55,938 nucleotides of DNA from CAYYGL01 sp964471235 (GTDB lineage: Bacteria > Calditrichota > Calditrichia > RBG-13-44-9 > J075), in assembly GCA_964471235.1 (NCBI GenBank), contig CAYYGL010000005.1:1-55938 (forward strand), read 5' to 3'. Below, piece by piece: positions 7,115 through 16,217 of the stretch. The notes below the pieces were generated by a model. The model did not search any database. It saw only the letters and a program-made list of their open reading frames with translations, and was not told where the DNA came from. Position 1 is the stretch's first letter. The number at the start of each line of letters is the position of its first letter. The translations under genes and the position numbers were made by a program.

Positions 7115-8593
7115 ATGAAACACATTAAGATTGATCCGATAACCCGCTTAGAGGGGCATGGTAAGATTGACATTTTTCTGGATGAGCAGGGGGAAGTAGC
7201 CAATTGCTACTTCATTGTGCCGGAGTTGCGCGGATTTGAGAAGTTCTGCCAGGGGCGTCCGGTGGAAGACCTGCCGCGCATCACCACCCGGATTTGCGGC
7301 GTCTGTCCGGAAGCCCACCACATGGCATCTGCCAAAGCCTGCGATGCGGTTTACCATGTGGAAATTCCCCCTGCAGCCCGGAAATTGCGGGAACTGCTCT
7401 ATCACACTTTTTTCACCGCTGACCACACCGTGCATTTTTACGCCCTTGGGGGTCCGGATTTTGTAGTGGGACCGGAGGCTCCCAAAGGGGAACGGAACAT
7501 TCTGGGAGTGATCAACAAAGTGGGGCTGGAATCCGGGAAAAAGGTGATTAAACTGCGGGCGCTGGCACAGGATTTAATCCAGACCCTGGGGGGTAAAAAA
7601 ATTCATCAGGTCACCTCCCTGCCCGGCGGGGTTTCCAGGGGGCTGACCGAAGAAGAGCGGGAAAAATTTCTCAGCTACGCTTCTTACTTCATCGAATTCG
7701 GGCAATTCACCCTCCAGGTTTTCGAAGATATTGTGCTAAAGAATTCCGATTACGTGGATATGATATTGTCTGACACCTTCGCCCACAAAACGTATTACAT
7801 GGGGCTGGTGGATGAAAATAACAAGGTCAGTTTTTACGATGGCATGGTGCGGGTGGTGGACCCGGACGGTAAGGAGTTTTGCAAATACGAGCCGAAAGAT
7901 TACACCCAACATATCAGTGAGCATATTGAGCCCTGGACCTACTTGAAATACCCTTATCTGAAAGCAGTGGGTTGGAAAGGATTTGTAGACGGTAAGGAAA
8001 GCGGTGTCTATCGTGCCACACCTCTGGCGAGATTGAATGCTTCCGATGGGATGGCAACTCCGTTAGCACAGGCGGAATATGAGAAATTTTACGATACCCT
8101 GACCGGGGACAGTTCCGGCAAAATACCGGTACATCATACCCTGGCAACCCACTGGGCAAGGGTAATCGAGTTGATGTATGCCGCTGAACGCACCAAAGAA
8201 CTGCTGGAAGACCCGGAAATCACCTCTTCGGAATACCGGGTGATTCCCACCGAGACCCCGACCGAGGGTGTCGGCACGGTGGAAGCGCCCCGGGGTACCC
8301 TCACCCATCATTATAAAACCGATGAAAACGGCATCGTTACGAATGTAAACCTTATTGTGGGTACCACCAACAACTATGCGGCAATTTCCATGTCCATCCA
8401 GAAAGCTGCCCGGGGATTAATCCATAAAGGCGTTGAAATCACCGACGGGGTGTTAAACAAAATTGAGATGGCGTTCCGGGCGTATGACCCCTGTTTTGCC
8501 TGCGCCACTCATACCCTGCCCGGTCAGATGCCCCTGGAATTACGGATATTTGATAAAGATGGAAATTTACTGACCTCCAAAAGAAGATTTTAA
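7115..8593 (+). CDS. mvhA: MvhA-like [NiFe] hydrogenase large subunit
   Basis: 492-aa catalytic subunit that activates H2. Both nickel-iron ligand motifs are complete: R59-I-C61-G-x-C64-x3-H68 near the N terminus and D458-P-C460-x2-C463-x2-H466 near the C terminus. The 26 residues after H466 match the place where maturation endopeptidases trim hydrogenase large subunits; no such peptidase (HyaD/HycI family) or Hyp accessory gene is in this window. Together with mvhD, mvhG and hdrABC it should form a soluble complex that oxidises H2 and splits electrons between ferredoxin and a second acceptor, or runs in reverse to evolve H2. AAGGTGA precedes the start. Last gene of the operon. Confidence 0.93.
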   Translation: MKHIKIDPITRLEGHGKIDIFLDEQGEVANCYFIVPELRGFEKFCQGRPVEDLPRITTRICGVCPEAHHMASAKACDAVYHVEIPPAARKLRELLYHTFFTADHTVHFYALGGPDFVVGPEAPKGERNILGVINKVGLESGKKVIKLRALAQDLIQTLGGKKIHQVTSLPGGVSRGLTEEEREKFLSYASYFIEFGQFTLQVFEDIVLKNSDYVDMILSDTFAHKTYYMGLVDENNKVSFYDGMVRVVDPDGKEFCKYEPKDYTQHISEHIEPWTYLKYPYLKAVGWKGFVDGKESGVYRATPLARLNASDGMATPLAQAEYEKFYDTLTGDSSGKIPVHHTLATHWARVIELMYAAERTKELLEDPEITSSEYRVIPTETPTEGVGTVEAPRGTLTHHYKTDENGIVTNVNLIVGTTNNYAAISMSIQKAARGLIHKGVEITDGVLNKIEMAFRAYDPCFACATHTLPGQMPLELRIFDKDGNLLTSKRRF

Positions 8594-8648
8594 AGAACAT
8601 CTCCATACACCTTTTTCCGGCAGAACAGGAAGAAAATATTTGGTTCAT

Positions 8649-8734
8649 TGAAATCTCTGATTTCAATCACTAACTTTGTGATGTCATTGTTTGAAGAGGG
8701 TTGTTTCTTAACAAAATTGGTTATAAAAACAACC
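8649..8734. other. Hairpins between mvhA and gltA
   Basis: Two inverted repeats lie in the 219-base spacer: TGAAATC/GATTTCA (8649-8655 and 8659-8665, loop TCT) and GGTTGTTT/AAACAACC (8699-8706 and 8727-8734). The second sits inside a looser outer pair, GTCATTGT (8683-8690) and ACAATGAC (8744-8751). The operon should end here and gltA should start anew, but no T run or clear -35/-10 pair was found. Confidence 0.35.
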
Positions 8735-8812
8735 ATTAGATACACAATGACTTCATGAGGTTGGGTTATGTCGGATTAAGGATTTAAACAATTTAACAGA
8801 AGGAGACCCACC

Positions 8813-10102
8813 ATGAGTCAAAACACGTTAACCGTAAAAGATAACCGTACCGGGAAAACCTATGAGCTGCCCATTGAAAACGATACCATTCGGGCGATGG
8901 ACTTGCGTCAAATCAAGGTGCATGATGATGATTTTGGAATGATGAGCTATGATCCCGGGTACAAGAATACTGCTTCCTGTAAGAGCAGCATTACTTTTAT
9001 TGACGGCGCCAGGGGAATTTTGTTATACCGGGGGTATCCGATAGAACAGATTGCCGAACGGTGTAATTACCTGGAAACCGCCTACCTGGTCATTAACGGA
9101 GAACTCCCGACCAAATCCCAGTTGGATGAATGGACTTACCAGATCACCCATCATACCATGCTCCATGAAAACGTAAAGAAATTTATGGAAGGTTTTCGCT
9201 ACGATGCCCACCCCATGGGGATATTTGTCAGCACTGTAGCAGCGTTGTCTACTTTTTATCCGGATGCCCGCAACATCCATGATCCGGAATCGCGTTTGTT
9301 GCAGACATATCGATTAATCGGAAAAGTTCCGACCATTGCCGCGGCGGCATATCGGCACAGCATGGGACTTCCGTATGTCTATCCGGATAATGAACTTAGC
9401 TATGCCGGGAATTTTCTGAATATGTTGTTCAAGATGACCGAACTGAAGTATAAACCGAATCCGGTGCTGGAAAAAGCGCTGGATGTGCTCTTTATTCTCC
9501 ATGCGGATCATGAACAAAATTGCAGCACCACTACCATGCGCGGGGTTGGTAGTGCTCATGCCGATCCGTTTGTTGCCACGTCTGCTGCTGCGGCGGCTCT
9601 GTATGGTCCGTTGCATGGCGGCGCCAATGAACAGGTACTGCGAATGCTCAATGAGATCGGTTCCAAAGACAAGATCGGGGCTTACATCAAACGGGTTAAA
9701 GCCGGAGAAGTATTGCTGATGGGATTCGGTCACCGGGTATATAAAAACTATGACCCGCGGGCGAGAATTATCAAAAAAATTGCCGATGAAGTATTTGAAG
9801 TCACCGGCAAAAATCCATTGTTGGATATTGCCCTGGAATTGGAACGCATTGCCCTGGAAGATGATTATTTTGTCAAACGGAAACTGTACCCGAATGTGGA
9901 CTTCTATTCCGGGATTATCTATCAAGCCATGGGATTTCCGGTGTCCATCTACCCGGTGTTGTTTGCTATTGGCAGAACCTCCGGGTGGATAGCCCAGTGG
10001 TTAGAATTATTGCAGGACCCGGAACAGAAGATCGCACGACCGCGCCAGGTCTATATTGGCGAAAAAATGCGTGATTTTATTCCCCTGGAAAAGCGGGGGT
10101 AA
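8813..10102 (+). CDS. gltA: Citrate synthase
   Basis: 429-aa enzyme condensing acetyl-CoA and oxaloacetate to citrate. The three catalytic residues are visible: H268 in GPLHGG, H307 in GFGHRVYKNYDPRA and D363 in NVDFYSG, almost the same numbering as the E. coli enzyme (427 aa; H264, H305, D362), so it belongs to the type II, hexameric group. A strong AGAAGGAG ribosome site stands 5-6 bases before the ATG. It follows the hydrogenase operon after 219 bases and is followed by malic enzyme after 161 bases. Some anaerobes run citrate synthase in the cleavage direction; the sequence alone cannot tell. Confidence 0.95.
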   Translation: MSQNTLTVKDNRTGKTYELPIENDTIRAMDLRQIKVHDDDFGMMSYDPGYKNTASCKSSITFIDGARGILLYRGYPIEQIAERCNYLETAYLVINGELPTKSQLDEWTYQITHHTMLHENVKKFMEGFRYDAHPMGIFVSTVAALSTFYPDARNIHDPESRLLQTYRLIGKVPTIAAAAYRHSMGLPYVYPDNELSYAGNFLNMLFKMTELKYKPNPVLEKALDVLFILHADHEQNCSTTTMRGVGSAHADPFVATSAAAAALYGPLHGGANEQVLRMLNEIGSKDKIGAYIKRVKAGEVLLMGFGHRVYKNYDPRARIIKKIADEVFEVTGKNPLLDIALELERIALEDDYFVKRKLYPNVDFYSGIIYQAMGFPVSIYPVLFAIGRTSGWIAQWLELLQDPEQKIARPRQVYIGEKMRDFIPLEKRG

Positions 10103-10158
10103 TCGGTTACCGGAAGAAAATCTCCGGATAATCGTTGTGTGACGACGCAGTCGGAATG

Positions 10159-10208
10159 GCAAAGACGAGCTGAGCCGGGCAGGGACGTCCGATGAGGCTC
10201 GTCTTTGC
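10159..10208. other. 12-bp perfect inverted repeat between gltA and maeB
   Basis: GCAAAGACGAGC (10159-10170) and its exact reverse complement (10197-10208) enclose a 26-base GC-rich loop. It lies 57 bases after gltA and 55 bases before maeB. There is no T tract. It may be a transcript-end hairpin, a bidirectional processing site or a relic of a small repeat element. Confidence 0.5.
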
Positions 10209-10263
10209 ACTTTGGATGCTATGATAATTCGATATCAAAAACTAAACGTGGAGGCATTCTTCC

Positions 10264-12546
10264 ATGGAATACTATGAAGAAGCATTAGAATATCATACCG
10301 GAAAACGTGCCGGGAAAATCGAAGTCGCAACAACCAAACCATGTATTACCCAGAGAGACCTTTCCCTTGCCTATACGCCCGGAGTGGCAGTACCGTGCCG
10401 GGAAATTGAGAAAAATCCGGATGATGTGTTCAAATATACCGCAAAAGGAAACCTGGTGGCAGTGGTTTCCAATGGTACCGCTGTGTTAGGATTGGGCAAC
10501 ATCGGACCGTTAGCCGGTAAGCCGGTAATGGAGGGGAAGGCAGTTTTGTTTAAACGATTTGCCGATATCGACGTCTTTGATCTGGAACTGGATACCAAAG
10601 ACCCGGATGAGATCATTCGCACCGTGCAGTTACTGGAGCCGACCTTTGGCGGTATTAATTTGGAAGATATCAAGGCACCGGAATGTTTTTACATTGAGGA
10701 GCAATTGAAAAAGACCATGAACATCCCGGTGTTTCATGATGATCAGCATGGTACTGCAATTATTTCCGGTGCCGGGTTGTTAAACGCCCTGGAAATCGCC
10801 GGAAAGCGGATCGATCAGGTTAAAATGGTGGTCAGTGGCGCCGGAGCAGCCGGAATTGCCTGTGCTAAATTTTATGTGCAGCTTGGGATGCGGAAAGAAA
10901 ACATCGTGATGTTTGACAGTCGCGGGGTGGTGCACCACGGGCAAAAGAAAGGGATGAACCCATACAAAGCCGAGTTTGCCATTGAAAATGGCGATTTGAC
11001 CCTGGAAGAAGCCATGAAAGGTGCTGATGTATTCATGGGGGTATCGGTGGCGAATTTACTGACCCGGGAGATGGTGCGCTCCATGGCGGACAAGCCCATC
11101 ATTTTTGCCATGGCAAACCCGGATCCGGAAATTACCTACGAGGAAGCCAAAGCAGCCCGGGAGGATGTGATCATGGCGACCGGGCGCAGCGACTATCCCA
11201 ACCAGGTGAATAATGTGCTGGGATTTCCGTTTATCTTTCGCGGGGCGCTGGATGTGCGGGCAACTCAGATAAATGAGGAAATGAAAGTAGCTGCCGCCAA
11301 AGCATTAGCAGCATTGGCGAAGGAGCCGGTACCGTATTCGGTGATGAAAGCATACCGGATGGAGAACATTGAGTTTGGCCCGGAATACATTATTCCCAAA
11401 CCGTTTGACCCGCGGGTCCTGTTATGGGAAGCCTCGGCAGTGGCAAAAGCTGCCATGGACACCGGAGTTGCCCGCATCAAAATCGATATCGATGAGTACC
11501 GGGAGAAATTGGAAGCACGTCTTGGCATGTCCCGGCAGGTGGTGCGGGTAATGATCAACAAAGCCAAGCGAACTCCTAAGCGAATCGTCTATCCCGAGGG
11601 TGAAGAAGAAGTTATTTTAAAAGCCTCGGAAATTATTGTAGATGAAGGATTGGCACATCCCATCTTATTAGGCAATCCCCAAACTATCCATGAGAAGATG
11701 GAGCACCTGCGGTTGAATCTTCACAATGCCGTGGAGATCGTTGATATTAACACCTTTCCTCGTCTAAAAGAATACAGTGAGGTGCTCTATCAACTCCGTA
11801 AGCGAAAAGGGGTGATTCGGGAAAGTGCCCGAAAACTGATCACCAAACCCATGTATTTCGGAGCAATGATGGTGAATATCGGCGATGCCGACGGATTGGT
11901 TGCCGGGCTCACTCAGCACTATTCGGAAACTATCCGCCCGGCATTGCAGGTGATCGGTATGCGGGAAAATGCCAAACGGGTTGCCGGAGTATATATGTTA
12001 ATTTTACCGGAACGGGTAATATTTTTTGCAGATGCCACGGTGAATATTGAACCATCGGCAGAAGACCTGGCAGAAATCGCCCTGTTGTGTGCCGCAGAGG
12101 TCAGACGGTTTGGGTATGAGCCGCGGGTAGCCATGCTCTCATTCTCAAATTTTGGCAGCACCCGGCATCCCCTTAGCGAAAAAGTACGCCAGGCAACGGA
12201 AATTGTCAAACAACGCTCCCGAGAATTGATCGTCGATGGGGAAATGCAAGCCGATACGGCAGTCGTTCCGGAGTTGCTGGACACCCATTATCCTTTCAGT
12301 GACTTAAGCGGGAAAGGCGGCGCCAATGTGTTGATTTTCCCCAACCTGGAAGCCGGGAACGTTGCTTACAAATTGGTTCAACGCCTGGGCAATGCGGAAG
12401 CAATCGGACCAATCCTGCTGGGAATGCGCAAACCGGTTCAGCTACTGCAAATCGGTGATTACAACGAGATTGATGTGGTGCAAATGACCGCTATCGCCAT
12501 ATTGGATGCCCAGGAGATTGAAAGTGTTCCGGGAACCAGTCGTTAA
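10264..12546 (+). CDS. maeB: NADP-type malic enzyme with phosphotransacetylase-like domain (MaeB)
   Basis: 760-aa protein, the length of E. coli MaeB (759). Residues 1 to about 425 are the malic enzyme unit (motifs SLAYTPGVAVPCREI, NGTAVLGLGNIG, and a dinucleotide motif VVSGAGAAGIACAKF), which oxidatively decarboxylates malate to pyruvate. Residues from about 430 (KRTPKRIVYPEGEEE) to the end form a phosphate-acetyltransferase-like domain that in characterised MaeB proteins is regulatory, binding acetyl-CoA, and not catalytic. GGAGG sits 9 bases before the ATG. With gltA next door it links the C4/C3 node and NADPH supply to the citrate pathway. Cofactor choice (NADP over NAD) is inferred from architecture. 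Confidence 0.93.
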   Translation: MEYYEEALEYHTGKRAGKIEVATTKPCITQRDLSLAYTPGVAVPCREIEKNPDDVFKYTAKGNLVAVVSNGTAVLGLGNIGPLAGKPVMEGKAVLFKRFADIDVFDLELDTKDPDEIIRTVQLLEPTFGGINLEDIKAPECFYIEEQLKKTMNIPVFHDDQHGTAIISGAGLLNALEIAGKRIDQVKMVVSGAGAAGIACAKFYVQLGMRKENIVMFDSRGVVHHGQKKGMNPYKAEFAIENGDLTLEEAMKGADVFMGVSVANLLTREMVRSMADKPIIFAMANPDPEITYEEAKAAREDVIMATGRSDYPNQVNNVLGFPFIFRGALDVRATQINEEMKVAAAKALAALAKEPVPYSVMKAYRMENIEFGPEYIIPKPFDPRVLLWEASAVAKAAMDTGVARIKIDIDEYREKLEARLGMSRQVVRVMINKAKRTPKRIVYPEGEEEVILKASEIIVDEGLAHPILLGNPQTIHEKMEHLRLNLHNAVEIVDINTFPRLKEYSEVLYQLRKRKGVIRESARKLITKPMYFGAMMVNIGDADGLVAGLTQHYSETIRPALQVIGMRENAKRVAGVYMLILPERVIFFADATVNIEPSAEDLAEIALLCAAEVRRFGYEPRVAMLSFSNFGSTRHPLSEKVRQATEIVKQRSRELIVDGEMQADTAVVPELLDTHYPFSDLSGKGGANVLIFPNLEAGNVAYKLVQRLGNAEAIGPILLGMRKPVQLLQIGDYNEIDVVQMTAIAILDAQEIESVPGTSR

Positions 12547-12791
12547 ACCTGCCTGCTTATTTCGGGTGGATAAATCCTACCGGGGAATAATAAAAAGCCG
12601 GTAACGATAGATATTCTCTTGTTCCTTTCCACACCTGCTTTAATGCTTCCTATTGTTGCGGTGGCGGGATGTTGAGGTAGTTTCCACATCTCACCATCGC
12701 TTTTATGATTACTTTCCGGAACCTAACTACCTGGCAATTTTTTCCATAATAGTCATTCGTTTTCCCGGTAAAATATATCATTATTATCTGC

Positions 12792-12820
12792 TTGACAAAA
12801 AATACACAATACCGTATCTT
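12792..12820 (+). promoter_or_regulatory. Sigma70-type promoter of the sugar importer operon
   Basis: TTGACA (12792-12797), a 17-base spacer, then TATCTT (12815-12820). The predicted start falls near 12827, inside the operator that follows directly, so repressor binding should block initiation. Confidence 0.75.
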
Positions 12821-12823
12821 GAT

Positions 12824-12839
12824 ATGTAACCGTTTACAT
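12824..12839. promoter_or_regulatory. LacI-family operator O1
   Basis: ATGTAACCGTTTACAT, a near-perfect palindrome with the central CG typical of LacI-family sites. It is the exact reverse complement of the site before the repressor gene (16142-16157). It lies over the predicted transcription start of the importer operon. Confidence 0.85.
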
Positions 12840-12897
12840 AAATATGGGAGCTTCCCACTCTAACAGGAATGTCATAACCGACCGGGCAAATTAAGAC

Positions 12898-14199
12898 ATG
12901 TCAGACTGTTGTTTATTAAATGTCTTTCGCACCTTTTTCATTCCAATCCTTTTGGCGCTAATCGCTTTAGGGGGTACCGCCTGTACCCGGGGTGAGCAGG
13001 AGAAGATACATCTTACGTTCTGGGCGATGGGTGCTGAAGGAGAACATGTTCGGGAATTAATTTCCCGCTTTGAAAAAAAACACCCGGATGTCCGGGTGAA
13101 GGTGCAGAGTATTCCCTGGGGGGCAGCGCATGAGAAATTGCTAACCGCCTATGCCGGACAATCTACACCGGATGTGTGCCAACTGGGCAACACCTGGATT
13201 GCGGAGTTTCATGCGATGAATGCTCTCTATCCGTTGGATTCGTTAATCCAATCTTCCACCCTCATCAGTCGGGATAAATTTTTTGAAGGGGTCTGGAAAA
13301 CCAATGTCATCAACCGGACTACTTACGGTATTCCCTGGTATGTGGATACCCGGGTTTTATTCTACCGGGAGGATGTTTTGAATGAAATCGGTTACATATC
13401 ACCACCCAAAACCTGGGATGAGTACCTCACGGTTGCCCGGAAATTAAAACAACATTTTGCCGGAACGCCCCTGAAATATGCAGTTTATTATTCCCTGATT
13501 TTTAACGACGGCTACGTACCGGTTATACTGATAATGCAAAATAACGGTCGCTTTCTTAAGGACCATTATCGGTACGCTGCTTTTGATAATTCGGCTACCG
13601 TAGACGCATTACGCTATTACTTGACTTTTTTTGAGGAAGATTTGGCACCGAAAAGTATGACCCGGTTTGCTAACTTATTCCAGGGATTTGAAAATGCCGA
13701 TTTTTCCATGATGATCCATGGGCCCTGGATTGCAAACGAACTCAAGCGACGCGCCAAGATCGAGGGAAAGTGGCAAACTGCAATATTGCCCGCTAAGCAT
13801 AATGCGGTTTCGTTAGCCGGTGGCTCCAGCCTGATTATTTTTCGAAATTCCCCTCATAAAAAAGCTGCCTGGAAATTAATCGAATTCTTAAACTCAACAG
13901 AGCAGCAGGTTACCTTCTACCAACTCACCCGGGATTTGCCTTCCTTGATCAATGCCTGGGCAGTAACCGAACTGAAAAATGACCGGATCATGCAAGCTTT
14001 CTACCACCAACTGCAGCAAGTTCAACCCACTCCGCCCATTGCTGAATGGGAACAAATTTATGTCAAACTCCAGGAACATTTAGAACAAGTCATTTTTCAT
14101 CGAGCTACCCTTCCCGAGGCAATCCGGAGGTTAAATGATGATGTCAACAGGATACTGGAAAAAAGAAGGTGGTTGCTCTCCCAAAATTTGATCGAGTAA
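12898..14199 (+). CDS. Sugar ABC transporter substrate-binding protein (family 1)
   Basis: 433-aa extracellular solute-binding protein of the MalE/UgpB type. An N-terminal hydrophobic segment (about 10-28) is followed by C29, likely lipidated, though the lipobox (GGTAC) is weaker than the consensus. The start of the mature protein (IHLTFWAMGAEGEHVRELI) is typical of carbohydrate-binding lipoproteins, and many aromatic residues suit sugar stacking. First gene of a binding protein-permease-permease operon controlled by O1. No ABC ATPase gene is present, so a shared MsmK-type ATPase elsewhere is likely. No strong ribosome site is visible. The ligand is unknown; an oligosaccharide from the nearby hydrolases is a reasonable guess. 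Confidence 0.88.
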   Translation: MSDCCLLNVFRTFFIPILLALIALGGTACTRGEQEKIHLTFWAMGAEGEHVRELISRFEKKHPDVRVKVQSIPWGAAHEKLLTAYAGQSTPDVCQLGNTWIAEFHAMNALYPLDSLIQSSTLISRDKFFEGVWKTNVINRTTYGIPWYVDTRVLFYREDVLNEIGYISPPKTWDEYLTVARKLKQHFAGTPLKYAVYYSLIFNDGYVPVILIMQNNGRFLKDHYRYAAFDNSATVDALRYYLTFFEEDLAPKSMTRFANLFQGFENADFSMMIHGPWIANELKRRAKIEGKWQTAILPAKHNAVSLAGGSSLIIFRNSPHKKAAWKLIEFLNSTEQQVTFYQLTRDLPSLINAWAVTELKNDRIMQAFYHQLQQVQPTPPIAEWEQIYVKLQEHLEQVIFHRATLPEAIRRLNDDVNRILEKRRWLLSQNLIE

Positions 14200-14266
14200 T
14201 AAACCAGCAACTCTTTACCGCCCCTGAGTTAAAATTTCAATCCGATAGAAAGTAATTAACAGATTT

Positions 14267-15151
14267 ATGAAAAAAAAATTATACATCCCATATTTATTCC
14301 TACTACCGGCATTATCCACCCTCCTGATTTTTTTCTTCCTGCCAATTATTGCGGCATTTTTTTTAAGCGTGACAGATTTTGATATCTATGCCCTGGGAAC
14401 ACTTCGAGCTGCCAGGATTGTTGGTCTTAACAATTACATTAACATTTTAACGGACTCTCTGTTCTGGAAATCTGTCTTGAATACCGTTTATTTTGTGATG
14501 ATTGGGGTGCCCCTGACAATCTCCGTTTCCTTTCTCACCGCCCTGGCGTTGAATTCCAGGTTGTTGCGGTTTAAAAAGTTTTTTCGACTTGCTTTTTTTA
14601 TGCCGGTTATAACTACCCTGGTGGCAGTGGCCGTGGTGTGGCGCTACATTTATCATCCGACTTTTGGAATTGTGAACTATTTTCTTTCGTTCTTTCATAT
14701 TCCGCCCATAGACTGGCTGGGTGACCCCCACTGGGCGATGCCGGCGCTTATTGTTTTGGCGGTCTGGAAAAATTTCGGATACAATATGATGATTTTTTTA
14801 GCCGGCTTGCACGCCATTCCGGGTTCCCTTTACGAGGCAGCCCGCATTGATGGGGCAAACTGGTGGCAGCAACAGCTTTATATCACCATCCCTCAGTTGG
14901 CACCGACGACTCTGTTTATTTCTATCTTCACTGTGATTGGTTATGCTCAATTTTTTGCCGAACCGTATGTGATGACCCAGGGAGGTCCCCTGAATTCCAC
15001 ACTCAGTATTGTGCTATACCTGTATCAACAGGGGTTTCGTTGGTGGCAGATGGGATATGCTTCTGCCATTGCTTTCGTGCTGTTTTTCTTCCTGGTGCTG
15101 CTGGGAATCCTCTCCTTTGTCTTCAGAAAAGCGGAGCGGGGGATTTCATGA
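14267..15151 (+). CDS. Sugar ABC transporter permease 1 (MalF/UgpA type)
   Basis: 294-aa inner-membrane permease with about six hydrophobic segments, beginning with LYIPYLFLLPALSTLLIFFF. The EAA loop that docks the ATPase is present (E190-AARIDGANWWQ). It forms the heterodimeric channel with the next gene, which it overlaps by 4 bases (ATGA at 15148-15151), indicating translational coupling. The ribosome site is weak. Confidence 0.92.
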   Translation: MKKKLYIPYLFLLPALSTLLIFFFLPIIAAFFLSVTDFDIYALGTLRAARIVGLNNYINILTDSLFWKSVLNTVYFVMIGVPLTISVSFLTALALNSRLLRFKKFFRLAFFMPVITTLVAVAVVWRYIYHPTFGIVNYFLSFFHIPPIDWLGDPHWAMPALIVLAVWKNFGYNMMIFLAGLHAIPGSLYEAARIDGANWWQQQLYITIPQLAPTTLFISIFTVIGYAQFFAEPYVMTQGGPLNSTLSIVLYLYQQGFRWWQMGYASAIAFVLFFFLVLLGILSFVFRKAERGIS

Positions 15152-15981
15152 AGAGAGGCTCAAAAGAACATCTTAAACTGTATCTCTTTCATTTACTGAT
15201 GTTCTTCGGCGCATTTCTGACCATCCTTCCGTTTATCTGGATGCTGGGCGCTTCCCTGATGCATAATGGGCAGGCCTCTGTCTTTCCCCCCCGCTTTATT
15301 CCTCCCCATGCCACCCTCTTTCAATATATCACCCTGTTCAAATCAATGAACCTGGGGCGGTATTTTTTTAATTCCTTCGTGATCGCCCTCAGCGTAACCG
15401 GAGTTTCACTGTTGTTTAATTCTTTGGCGGGATTTGCTTTCGCCAAATACACTTTCCGGGGGCAAAAGGTGATCTTTTCCGTTCTTATTTCTTCGATGAT
15501 CATCCCCGGGCAGGTAACCATGCTTCCGGTGTTTTTGCTGTTGAATAAACTGGGGCTGCTGAACACTTACTTCGGCATCATTTTTCCGGCAATGGCAAGT
15601 GTGTTTGGCATCTTTTTGTTTCGGCAATACCTTCTCGGTATTCCGGATAGTTTAATAGATGCCGCCCGGATTGACGGTGCCGGCGATTTTCTAATCTATC
15701 GAAAAATCATCCTACCCTTATCCGCCCCGATATTGGTGACCCTGGCGTTGTTTACCTTTATGGGGACTTGGAACGATTTTCTCTGGCCCCTGATAGTCAT
15801 GACTGACGACACCATGTACACCCTGCCGGTTGCGATTGCCAGCTTATCCCAGGAGTACATCCGAAATGTGGAATTGATGATGGCCGGATCGGTGATTACC
15901 ATTGTCCCGATTGTAATTGTTTTTATGGCTTTGCAAAAGTATTACCTGAAGGGAATTTTTGTTGGCGGAATCAAGGAATAG
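15148..15981 (+). CDS. Sugar ABC transporter permease 2 (MalG/UgpE type)
   Basis: 277-aa inner-membrane permease. The open frame extends upstream to 14863, but that part is only the other reading frame of permease 1; the ATG at 15148, behind GCGGGGG and overlapping the permease 1 stop, is the true start. It has six hydrophobic segments and an EAA motif at D171-AARIDGAG. Paired with the preceding gene as the transmembrane half of a sugar importer. Family is firm, substrate unknown. Confidence 0.92.
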   Translation: MKRGSKEHLKLYLFHLLMFFGAFLTILPFIWMLGASLMHNGQASVFPPRFIPPHATLFQYITLFKSMNLGRYFFNSFVIALSVTGVSLLFNSLAGFAFAKYTFRGQKVIFSVLISSMIIPGQVTMLPVFLLLNKLGLLNTYFGIIFPAMASVFGIFLFRQYLLGIPDSLIDAARIDGAGDFLIYRKIILPLSAPILVTLALFTFMGTWNDFLWPLIVMTDDTMYTLPVAIASLSQEYIRNVELMMAGSVITIVPIVIVFMALQKYYLKGIFVGGIKE

Positions 15982-16103
15982 ATTCGACCACGCCGGATTC
16001 TGCCTCCGGATTTATCGAGGAAGAATTTCCAGGGATTTGTTTTAAAAATCATTCACCTCTGTTTCCCCATTTCCCAGTGATAGCGTTTTTTTTATTTCTA
16101 TTC

Positions 16104-16132
16104 TTGACAAATTCAAAATAAGGCGTTACTTT
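16104..16132 (+). promoter_or_regulatory. Promoter of the LacI-family repressor gene
   Basis: TTGACA (16104-16109), a 17-base spacer and TACTTT (16127-16132). Operator O2 begins 10 bases downstream, consistent with autorepression. Confidence 0.6.
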
Positions 16133-16141
16133 ATTGAAAAA

Positions 16142-16157
16142 ATGTAAACGGTTACAT
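16142..16157. promoter_or_regulatory. LacI-family operator O2
   Basis: ATGTAAACGGTTACAT, palindromic at 14 of 16 positions with a central CG. Exact reverse complement of O1 in front of the importer genes. Located just downstream of the repressor's own promoter. Confidence 0.85.
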
Positions 16158-16195
16158 AATTTCTTATTCAGCCCCTTATTTCCAGGGTAAATTCA

Positions 16196-16211
16196 AAAAA
16201 AACGGTTACAT
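16196..16211. promoter_or_regulatory. LacI-family operator O3 (half-perfect)
   Basis: Matches O2 at 13 of 16 positions: the right half (ACGGTTACAT) is perfect and the left half has decayed to A's. It ends 6 bases before the repressor ATG, so binding could also affect translation initiation or give a looped second contact. Confidence 0.55.
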
Positions 16212-16217
16212 AATCCC

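Larger units (their letters stand above)
12547..12897 (+). other. 351-base maeB-to-importer intergenic region
   Basis: Holds a possible weak hairpin 17 bases after maeB (arms 12563-12571 and 12574-12583, imperfect, no T run) and, near its right end, the importer promoter and LacI-type operator listed separately. I see no gene in 12600-12780. Confidence 0.6.
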
